This document shows, piece by piece, positions 55,728 through 64,000 of a DNA stretch of 64,000 nt. This DNA is from Pachyseris speciosa (lineage: Eukaryota; Cnidaria; Anthozoa; Scleractinia; Pachyseridae), in contig JAEMWC010000116.1 in assembly GCA_016490735.1 (NCBI GenBank), positions 958,501 to 1,022,500 of the forward strand. Reading direction: 5' to 3'. Every line of letters begins with the position of its first letter. Position 1 is the first letter of the stretch. A program made the translations under genes and the position numbers. The notes beneath the pieces were generated by a model that searched no databases, had not been told where the DNA came from, and saw only the letters and a program-made list of their open reading frames with translations.

Positions 55728-56479
55728 ATCTTTCCATCTTCGACTTTTCGCCTTCTTTTCTTCAACTGATGTGAAACAGCTCTAGCTCATAGTTCGAGGA
55801 GGCCTAACCTCTCATAAGCTCCTGTAGTTTCTGTTAGGTCTCCTCGCCACTTCTTTTTTTTTTTCTCTCTTCTTTTCCTATATTTTTGTAATTAGTGTGG
55901 CAAATAAAAAATAAAAAAAAAATCTTCGGGAATCTACAGTTGCTGGACAATTCGTCCACATCACAACAACCCGATTTCGTGGATAGAACCCTACGTGAGG
56001 ATGCAAGAAAGATCTATTTTACTTACCGTTGGAGTTCAACGATGTTATCATCCAACATGTTCTCGTGCATAGTCTTGCATCGCTCAAGATAATTCTTTGC
56101 TTCCTTGAATTCCTTCTTTTCTTTGTGTATCATTCCAAGGTAGCTATGTCTTTGTGGTCTTTCAGCAACTCGAGTCGAATCTTCAGGGCAGCCTCCGCAT
56201 GCTGTTTGGCGTTGTCGAATTTACGCAGGGCATAGTAATTGTTGGAAAGGTTGTTAAGGATGGTAGCGCTGAAGGGGTGATTACCCAATATTTCACTGTA
56301 GATTGGCAGAACTTGTTCGTCTCTAATTTTTACGGCCTGGCGGTGATCCTCTTCAAGCGAAAGAGCCACTGAGAAAGGAGTGAAAGTCTGGCTAGTCTAA
56401 ACATTTAAGTACACGTTTCGGAAGATCGTCTCTATGCTAGTTGTCTTTCAGAGCATCCTAAAAAACGATAAATCACTTA

Positions 56480-56660
56480 GAGGAGCAAGGATGGCGTAGT
56501 GGTGAGAGCACTAACCTCCCGCCCATGTGGTCCAGGTTCCAAATTCCAAATTCCAATGCGATCCTGAATTTCCAGGGCCACCGGTTTGTTGGTTGAATTA
56601 CTGCCAAAGTGTCACCCTCGTTAAACAAAGTCGAATTATTTTTATGTACTGAAAAGCCAA
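56480..56660 (+). repeat. tRNA-derived SINE fragment
   Basis: AGGATGGCGTAGTGGTGAGA resembles an A box and TGGTCCAGGTTCCAAATTCC a degenerate B box, followed by AATTCCAATGCGATCCTG and an internal body. It lies in the intron between the two visible exons of the NB-ARC gene, in sense on the opposite strand. Confidence 0.55.
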
Positions 56661-58437
56661 TAAAATGCATAACCTTTTTATTGTTTACTTTTCCTTACCA
56701 GGAAGTCTAGCGGTTTGTCATGTAAGTGCGTTATCCATTATTACTACTGAAATTATGTTTGTGTTTACAGCCAACGGGTACTGTAACCCTTTGAGAGTTT
56801 TTATGCGGCTACTATAAACTAACCTCCCATATCATTGTGTGTAGCACCAAGCATGACTCTGCATACATCCTCGCCATCTTCCTCATCAGTTGATGTCCGT
56901 ACTACATTTTGTCGAATACTAATTGCCGCCATAATCTTGGCTGCTCCTTGTTCCCGAGTTTCGCCCTCTTTTGCTAAGCATCGGCCAAGCTTAGCGAGAC
57001 ATTGGGCTCTGCTGTTCCCTTTGTTGATACCATGTTCAGTCTGGATTCTGTCGGCTTTCTCCAAAAATGTCTTCGCTCGAGCGCTTGCTGCGTCGCAAAG
57101 ACCAGGCGAACAGGAGCAGTGAAACACTTCTTTGATGCCCAGCGAAGTGAGGCATTCACTTAGTCTTCTTTGGTCTCTCATATCTTTGCACTTCCTTCTT
57201 AACAGTTCGTAGACAAATTTAAACTTTGTCTTTCCCATCATCTTTGCTAGTAGCTCCCCCACCATGTTGAAGACATCAATGCACCTCTTCATTCGCTCTT
57301 CATCCATTTCACCTTTTTCAATCCACTCAAGAAGTTGCATGATGTTCTCTTCTTCTCTTCGGAATTCTGTGATGGCTCTTCGGGCGTTTTTGCTCAAGAA
57401 CATCTTGAACGAGTCTTTGAGGAAAGCCAAAAAGTGATCAGTGAACTGATTTCGTGCATCGCGATAAACTTCGCCGAAGCACTCTTCTAATGCCTTTCGT
57501 TTACAGTACTCGCGAATGATTGACAGGAAAGTATAGAAACGTTCCCCTTCGAAAATTATGTTTCGCTGCAAAAGAGAGCGGCTGGCCAATTCTAATACAA
57601 GACCAATAAATTGGTGGTCGCTTGTGGTCGACGACTGGAACACTTTCGCAACACCAGACGGTGTGAACCATCCTCTCACAACGGCCAGTTTTACGAGAGT
57701 GTTCTGTTCCTCTGGAGAAAGTCTGTTGAAGCAAACATCGAGGCAAACGTTAATTTTGTCTTCATTTGGAACCACCTTGATCTTTTCTAAATATTCGAAT
57801 TGTTTTGCAGGTGACGAATTCCCCATCTGTTGTACACGGCTGACCAGCTGACCAGGTCGTCGTCCGAGGACATCAAGGTGTAAAGAACGAGAGGAATACC
57901 ACTGCAAATATCTACCACTTGCCTCGCACATTCGTGGTTAAGCAGTTCCCCATCACACACTTTCGTCAAATTAAAGCTGTAATGATTCTTCTAGTCTAAA
58001 AGGATTCAGCGTAATCCGTTGTTTGCCTATTTTAGGAAATGTAACATCCTCTGAGGAGGTGACAAGCAGTTTGACGTTTCGAAAATTCATGGCGACGTCC
58101 GTGATAAATTCTTCGACTTTCCTCCGCTCGCAGGCTCCACGATTTATCTCTGCATGTACTATCTCAGCCACAAGTGGGTTTTCCTGGTTTCTGTCTTTTA
58201 AATGGATTAGAAACTCAAAGTTGTCCAGCAGCAAGATCATGTAGAAATCATTTCTTCTCAGGCGCTTCTTCAGCGCAGAGGTGGGGTCGTTTAAAGGGTA
58301 ATGGTAAATTTGCTGGACTACCTTTCCTGCGAAATCGTCGAAAGAAACAATGCACTTGTAGTTCATGTACACAACCACGGTGTTGGGATTGGTCTTAAGT
58401 ACCTCGTTAGCCACCTTGATAGCCAAGGATGTTTTTC

Positions 58438-59410
58438 TCATCTCAGTACCCATACAATCTTTTTATTGGGGACAAGTCCATTGAAATTGAACGAACCCTC
58501 AAGATTCTTGGCGTTACACTGGATCGGGATTTGTCCTTCAAGGCCCACGTTGCAATCATGCTGAAGAAGGCGTATGCTAAGATAGCCGCACTACGGAGAA
58601 TTAAGCACTTAGTTCCTTCAGACGTAATGATTTCTCTTTATAAAGCTTACGTATTGCCGCATTTAGAATACTGTTGTCCACTACTTCTGGGCATATCTAA
58701 AGCCTTGAAAAATAACATGGAACGTACCAATCATTATGCGATCAAGACATTACTGAATCTTGGTAATTCGGCTACCTATAACTTTTGCCTAGCAATGGCA
58801 GCTGTGGATACGCTTGAGCAAAGACGAATACTACAATCGCTCATTCTTTTTTTCAAGTGTTTTAAACTAGATGGCCCAAATTATATCTCTCAATTTTTTA
58901 CACCTCGATTAACTAAATACAATTTACGAGGCAGTGGCTTAAATGTTGTGCAGCCTCCATATAACAGCCTTGTTATGCACAACTCCTATTTGTACATGAT
59001 TGCACACATATGGAATCGTTTACCAGATGTCGCCAAATCCTCGACCACTTTAGCACAATTTCGTGCTCGCCTGAAATATGTTAAATTCACAGGGTGCCAG
59101 TGTATGAACTGTATATAATCTTCTAATTTTACATTTTTACATTCTCTTGATGTACTTAATAGTTAGGTTTTTATATTTGTATCCATAATTCATAATTTAC
59201 CTTGTAAATAATCTTCTAATTTTACATTTTTACATTCTCTTGAAGTACTTAATAGTTAGGTTTTTATATTTGTATGCATGATTCATAATTTACCTTGTTT
59301 TGTAATTTTAGTTTGTCGAGCGTTTTTAACATGAGCCTCTGGCTCGGAAGATTGTGCAAACACTTCCCACGTTCTTCGACATTAAATAAACTATTCTATT
59401 CTATTCTATT
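58438..59410 (+). mobile_element. CR1-like LINE 3' fragment inserted in Walker A
   Basis: A plus-strand frame (to 59118) starts downstream of the RT catalytic site and covers the thumb and C-terminus: LKILGVTLDRDLSFKAHV, VLPHLEYCCPLLLGIS, DTLEQRRILQSLI, HIWNRLPDVAKSSTTLAQF. The 3' UTR contains a roughly 90-bp tandem duplication (TCTTCTAATTTTACATTTTT ... ATTCATAATTTACCTTG, 59118-59298), and the tail is (ATTCT)n at 59391-59410. Removing it joins GGATGTTTTTC to CTATGCCAGG, restoring GTPGIGKTS on the minus strand. 5'-truncated, so dead. Confidence 0.9.
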
Positions 59411-59552
59411 CCTATGCCAGGGGTACCATGTAAAATGACACATCTGCAATCGTTTGTGGGAGCAAGGTAGCTCATGACGGTTTCGTATTCGTGCTCATGG
59501 TTAACAAAATGCTGTAGTGTTTGAGGTAGATCAGACAGATCCCTTTCGATTC

Positions 59553-61394
59553 CTGAAAACAATTTTAATAACATAATTAACAACGTATCGTGAATAGTAA
59601 AAAATTCCCAACTGACACCATACAGTTGTCTTTAGTGAAGGGTTTCCCTCTCCTTACACTCATTCGCAACCCTTAGCCGGATCCAATGATCTTTTGTCGC
59701 CTTTTCTCATGTCGCATTTTTAACCACTCAGGAACTTTCTTTGAATTAATACCTGGAACCCCGAAATGACGACCGCTCAAAAAGTAGTTAAGTTTTTTTA
59801 TTGTCATACTGTTAAGTTGTGATGTAGAAATTATGCTTCTCAGAGAGGAAAAAACGCAACAGACAGTAAATAACCAAGTGAGACAAGGCACTTGCTTCAC
59901 GAGCAGATCCTTCACGGCAGATCCATTATTACATCAAGGAGCAAGGTGATGCGCTCCAATGCCATCTTAAGAGGTTCGCATTCCTGTGCGTGGGGCACAG
60001 GTTTCCCATAATACGGACCTCTTGTATGGTGAATAACATATTTACAGTCACTCAAAAAGCCATTCATTCCGCTAAGGATATATGGGGTAAGTTACCCCAA
60101 ATATCCCAAGCGGAGGTTCCTGAGAAGTCCTGTGACTGATCTTTTTCTTTACCGTAAACTTGGCCTCTACAATCCTTAGTGAATATTTACTCCTATTCGC
60201 CAACACTGAGATGCCGAGTAACTGCTTAGGCATGCACCACACATGCTGGCAGAAAGCGCCATTCAACAACCTGTTTAAAATGACTGACAGATGGCTGAAA
60301 AAAGGAGCGAGTTGTTGGGAGGGGAATAACAAACGTTATCAGGAGCTTGAGTAGCCAGTCGGAGCGCAGAAAAAAAACACTGCTTACTGTTCTCGTATAT
60401 ATATCAAGTGAGATCCTCAGTCGCTTCATCATCCTTGAACAAAAAACAGTCTGACAAATTGCAATTGAAGTAGAAATTTCTGACCCACCTCGAAAACCAC
60501 TTTCTTCTACTGGGGTTGACAGGTGTTCACCCACCTCCTCCGTTTCTCTTGACCATTCTGGAATAAGCCAAAAGCCCGTGTGATCTTGATTGAATAAAAT
60601 ATAGCATCGGGGACTTTTCATGGGAGGGAAGAAGGGAAGGAAGGAAGGAATGTACGTATGAATAATTAAGGAAGGGATGGCTTATAGTAATAAACATCTT
60701 CATCTGTCGTGAAATAAACAGAACTAAAGAAACGTTATGCGCCAAAGAAACGTTGTCATATGGCTGAATATTTCAGTAAAATGCAGGAAGGGAACAGGGA
60801 ACCTGCAAATACCTGGACTTGTTTCCTCCACTGGTAATGAAACAGTTTCTTCCCTTTCACAAGAGAGGAAGGGAGGAATTTACAAGACGAAAGGGAAAAA
60901 AGAACATAAACTTCTCGGTAGTGATGGTAAGCTAAAAATTATCATGATGAACAACAATGACAATCTTTTTGCAGGACCATAAATTCGTACACTATTGAAA
61001 GCAACTTTAGCTACGACGTGGTCGAAATTCGTGTTTGAACTTAACGCTAAAGAATAGATTTGCTCACCACACTTACCTACCCCCTTCCTTCCCCAAATGA
61101 AATGCGCTCAAGCATTTGACCAGGTGCAAACGTTTCAATGGCTATAATGAAACATTGTCCTGGCAAACAAGTATGAAAGTTAAGAAAAAAGAAATTTATT
61201 GAAACGTGTTGTGAGTGCACACATGTTATCCTGTTACAAAGGCTTATTTTGTGCGCCCGATTTAGCAAAGTGTCCAAAGAAAGTTTGACCACGATTTGTT
61301 GGAAAAGTGTATGCCATCAAACCAACGAATAGATTACTTCAAAATACACGGAAAGTGAATGATGACTGACGACACAATGAGCCAAGTTGTTGGA
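59553..61394. other. Upstream of the NB-ARC exon, no exon identified
   Basis: Frames on the minus strand (59673-59915, 60072-60332, 60226-60621, 61077-61292) show no recognisable effector domain. A purine-rich GGAAGGAAGGAAGG tract lies at about 60628-60650. The missing N-terminal exons of the NB-ARC gene may lie here or beyond the window. Confidence 0.35.
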
Positions 61395-61740
61395 ATCCCG
61401 ATTAGCACCAATCTTGGGTCACCTATGATCAAAACCAAAAGGCTGCTAAAGTAGGTAAGCCGCGTTAGTACTAATCCTGGGTTGACTGTGATCAAAACCT
61501 AAAGGTTGCAAAAGTAGATAGCTCGCGTTAATACTAATCCTGGGTCAACTGTGATCAAAACCTAACGGTTGCTATAGTAGATAACCCACCTTATCACTAG
61601 TCCTGGGTTTTCTGTGATCAAAACCTTGAGGCTACAAAACTAGGTAACCCGCATGAGCACTAATCCTGGGTTGATTGTGAACAAAGCCTAAAGGTTGCTA
61701 TAGTAGGTAACCCGGATTACCGCTAATACTGGGTTGACTC
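61395..61740 (+). repeat. Minisatellite, period about 63 bp
   Basis: About five and a half units of TGTGATCAAAACCTAAAGG, TTGCTATAGTAGGTAACCCG, TTAGCACTAATCCTGGGTTG. The GATCAAAACC words fall at 61427, 61490, 61553, 61616 and (as GAACAAAGCC) 61678. Units differ by substitutions. Confidence 0.85.
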
Positions 61741-61978
61741 AGAAGCCGATCACAAGGAGCGTAAAACTGCCCCATATTCCTGTCACGGCGTTTTCACATA
61801 CCAGTTTATTTTTAGACTGAATTTCCCGCGAATACCACTGACTCCCACGGGAGCCCCAATGACATCACAACTATTTGCACGTGCAGTGCCGTTGTTTTCG
61901 CTCATTAAAAGTTGATTTAGCAAGAGAAACGTGACGACTATGTCAACGGCGCGCACAGATCTAAAAACCGACTTGACC
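61741..61978. other. No gene seen
   Basis: Short interval with no recognisable feature. Confidence 0.35.
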
Positions 61979-62150
61979 ACATTCTCGTCCCCAGAGCCAC
62001 TCGTTTGGACTTACGAGTGGCTCTGGTTGCAAAGGAAAATTCGAATTTTTTTGTTGGCTAATAAAAACTGAATGCTCACCATGAGTTAAGTGATGAATTA
62101 CTGCGCACTTCCTGTCATTCTCGTCCCCAGAACCACTCGTTTGCACTTAC
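61979..62150. repeat. Direct repeat with hairpin
   Basis: CATTCTCGTCCCCAGAGCCA followed by CTCGTTT occurs at about 61980 and, as CATTCTCGTCCCCAGAACCA, at about 62117. The first copy continues into a hairpin, CCAGAGCCACTCGT / ACGAGTGGCTCTGG (61991-62026). Confidence 0.7.
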
Positions 62151-62611
62151 CGTTACGAATGAGATTTATTTTGCACAAATCAACAAGGGAATTTGACATT
62201 CCCAACAATTGCTCGAATTACGTCTTGGTTACCTTGCTTATAACCCTTCAAGCCAACACGTAGTACCTTCAACTTTTCAATTTGGTCGGGAATAAGCACA
62301 TTCAGTGGTGAAACTACAAGAACACAACTGCTTTCAACCGTATAAAGATCTATGGTCCCCCACGAACGAGAGAAGCTGCAATATCAGCGATTTTCAAAAC
62401 CCTGTGGGCAAAATACACAGCCAGTCTTGTGTCTGTACAGCTACTGCGTGCAAGGCAGGTTGTTGTTCCCTTTACGTATAGTAAACTTTCTAATTTCAAT
62501 GAAATTAGTCTCTTTCAAAGCTTCGCCGAACCAGCTATTAAGCCAGCCATCATAAAAGCCAAAGCTGTCTGAGCATGAGCAAATACATTCTTGGCTATAT
62601 GACATGCGCCA

Positions 62612-62642
62612 CCGGATGTCCGTGATTTACGGACATCCGGTA
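62612..62642. repeat. Short near-perfect palindrome
   Basis: ACCGGATGTCCGT, a 5-base loop and ACGGACATCCGGT. Could be a small hairpin or the centre of a MITE; there is no T run to make it a terminator. Confidence 0.75.
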
Positions 62643-62866
62643 ATTGCTGTGTTTCTCCGATCCCGTGACCAAAAGAAACAGAGGCTCTGCAGACGAAAAT
62701 GACTTGACCAGTGGTAGAGCAGCAAATTGAGCACCGGAAGTCGTGTTCAGTCCTTTCTGCCAGCTTTCACGTTGTCATTTCATGTAGCGTTGTCTTTGCT
62801 AAATCTGCCTATTTTTGATTGGTTGACTTCATGCGGTGTTCACGCGCAAAGTTTGGTGTCATTTTG

Positions 62867-63425
62867 AGGCCCCACCCACACTAATGCATTTACTATTGAA
62901 AACGCATACAGTGTGATGCGTTTTCGCCTATCGTCCACACTAAAACGCCCGAAAACGTATATGAACTCGAAGACTTTTGAAAACGGTTTCAAGTCTTTTG
63001 AAAACGTATCGTTTTAAGAATGCTTCGTTTTCCTAGTGTGAATAGGTGAAAACGTAGGCTTTTAAAAACGGTGGCGCAAAAAATTTTTTGTGGACAGCCG
63101 AAAAAGCATCGAAATGAAAACCCTTAGGTCATCCGCACCACGTGAGCTGTACCCAGGCTTCGCATCTTTTGTAAATCAAACATGGGGCGGATGAAAGCAT
63201 GCTTTTCCCGATGCTAGCAATAATAGTTTGTTTGGATCTTAATCTTGCTCTTTTCAATCTTATCTTGGTTTTCATAGTTTAACCTACGTCACATCATGTC
63301 ATTTGATTTAATTTAGTGTTTAATTTAGTGCTGCGAAAACGCTAGAGTGGTCGCCGATCTATTGATGTGTTTTCATGACACCGAAAACGGATACTTTTGA
63401 AAACGCATTAGAGTGGACGGGACCT
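62867..63425. mobile_element. 559-bp MITE with AGGCCCC...GGGACCT ends
   Basis: Left end AGGCCCCACCCACACTAATG and right end CATTAGAGTGGACGGGACCT are imperfect inverted repeats. The interior has many GAAAACG / CGTTTTC words in both orientations. No coding capacity. No clear target-site duplication was found. The type (CCACACTA ends with GAAAACG interior) recurs in many animal genomes as I remember them. Confidence 0.7.
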
Positions 63426-64000
63426 AAGTCTCTTCACTTGTTCGTCGTTTTCTCAGTTGTTTCACATGCTTTTCGTATAATTATTTTATAAACAGAAGCC
63501 TGAGCTCTTGTTGAAAAGAAAGGCGAATTTATGGAGCGGATGTATCCGGGTTGCCGGAGAAAATCAACCAAGAAACGCCTCCAGCGTGAAAGGTCAAATG
63601 TGAATTGCATAATTTGATAGAGTGGCGTGTTTATCAACTTACGCGCTCCAAAGAAAAATATATTCAGATCTCGCAAGCTGCAAATAGCCGCCGAAAGACC
63701 TTCTTTCAGCAGAAGGCGGTAGCTTTTCTTTTCACAGTTTTTAACAGTGTGTGTTGGACGTGAACACTGCGCGAAGCGTTCAAGCCACGTGAGAAATGAA
63801 CCAATCAACAATCAATATTTCAAATGAGGTCGCACTCAGGCCACGGTTGGATCATTACAATATTCAAATTAAATTTGAAAGTTTAAAACGAATAATGCAG
63901 CCCGTTCGCAGTTAATCGAAACTATTGTCGAATAATAGGCGGCAAGCACTGGCTATTTTGACTGAAAACCTATTGTTTTGAAGTGCTCTCGTTCCGGTTG
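63426..64000. other. No gene supported
   Basis: A minus-strand frame of about 125 codons (63434-63811) begins at an ATG but has no domain, splice context or repeat support. Low confidence that it is coding. Confidence 0.3.

Larger units (their letters stand above)
51000..55921 (+). mobile_element. LINE retrotransposon, CR1/Jockey group, near full length
   Basis: It contains in order an ORF1 (51302-52096), a broken ORF2 (52172-55727), a 3' UTR with a stem (GAGGAGGCCTAAC / GTTAGGTCTCCTC, 55796-55845) and an A-rich tail ending at 55921. The 5' start is not defined (about 51000, judged from where LINE-like GC-rich 5' UTR begins). I found no matching flanking duplication. It sits downstream of the last visible exon (56027) of the minus-strand NB-ARC/TPR gene, probably in its intron. 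Confidence 0.85.
56027..59552 (-). pseudogene. NB-ARC/TPR (NLR-type) gene, inactivated
   Basis: Main exon 59552-56824 (acceptor TTGTTTTCAG before GAATCG; donor GGGAG|GTTAGT), then TPR exon 56368-56027 (acceptor CTTTCTCAG; donor AACG|GTAAGT); the junction makes DMG-V-ALSLEED in phase. Domains: a linker with FVNHEHEYETVMSYLAP, Walker A HGTPGIG-KTSLAIKVANE, Walker B-like FYMILLLDNFEFL, sensor KLLVTSSEDVTFP, then GIPLVLYTLMSS and the helical ARC/winged-helix part (LSPEEQNTLVKLAVVRGWF), helical repeats, and TPRs (SATILNNLSNNYYALRKFDN). Breaks: a CR1-like LINE in Walker A (58438-59410); an extra base near 57985; an 8-bp tandem duplication at 57839-57854; a frameshift near 56140. NB-ARC-TPR proteins are innate-immunity-type sensors in cnidarians. 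The N-terminal effector domain and downstream exons were not found. A LINE sits beyond the last visible exon. Confidence 0.8.

Noticed and set aside
63434..63811. A 125-codon minus-strand frame as the N-terminal exon of the NB-ARC gene
   Set aside because: No effector domain and no phase link to the 59552 acceptor could be shown.

Overview
The window looks like eukaryotic, intron-bearing, AT-rich DNA from a cnidarian, most likely an anthozoan such as a stony coral or sea anemone. That is an inference. It rests on Penelope-like elements with GIY-YIG domains and hammerhead-like motifs, CR1/L2-type LINEs, tRNA-derived SINEs, many palindromic MITEs and an NB-ARC/TPR (NLR-type) gene. No bacterial operons, rRNA genes or CRISPR arrays are visible. 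Almost all of the window is transposon-derived, and only a few stretches look like host gene sequence.

Region 1 (1-17.5 kb): two copies of a decayed coding repeat, each next to a large hairpin (575-775 and 1925-2072). A G-rich repeat (2.73-4.66 kb) was invaded by a 394-bp palindrome and by a Penelope-like element. There is a pair of near-identical 330-bp palindromic MITEs, a two-exon fragment of a transmembrane-protein gene on the minus strand (exons at 10609-11048 and 4862-4944), a 1.44-kb inverted-repeat element, a 1.9-kb inverted-repeat element carrying a hairpin minisatellite, and a broken spliced DDE-integrase gene (14566-16649).

Region 2 (17.5-47.3 kb): a 9.6-kb element (17783-27385) with short perfect inverted ends lies inside a minus-strand Penelope-like element. 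It carries two concentric pairs of palindromic-motif arrays and a small two-exon gene. Its right half was tandemly duplicated (about 6.1 kb). A larger overlapping 9.0-kb unit was then duplicated again, giving 29255-38259 and 38260-47259. The copies differ at only a few positions seen by eye. The units also carry back-to-back Penelope fragments, an L2-like LINE inserted into one of them, and a tRNA-SINE.

Region 3 (47.3-64 kb): a second copy of the G-rich repeat, without the two insertions seen in region 1. A LINE with an ORF1 and a broken ORF2 (about 51.0-55.9 kb) is itself split by a TTAA-flanked piggyBac-like MITE, and it sits downstream of the last visible exon of a minus-strand NB-ARC/TPR gene (56027-59552). 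That gene is broken by a CR1-like LINE inside its Walker A motif, by an 8-bp tandem duplication and by other frameshifts. The end of the window has a 63-bp minisatellite, hairpins and a 559-bp MITE.

No new defence or biosynthetic system is evident. The most interesting items are the recent stacked segmental duplications, the concentric-array element with its small gene, the insertion through an NLR P-loop, and the ribozyme-like motifs in the Penelope ends.
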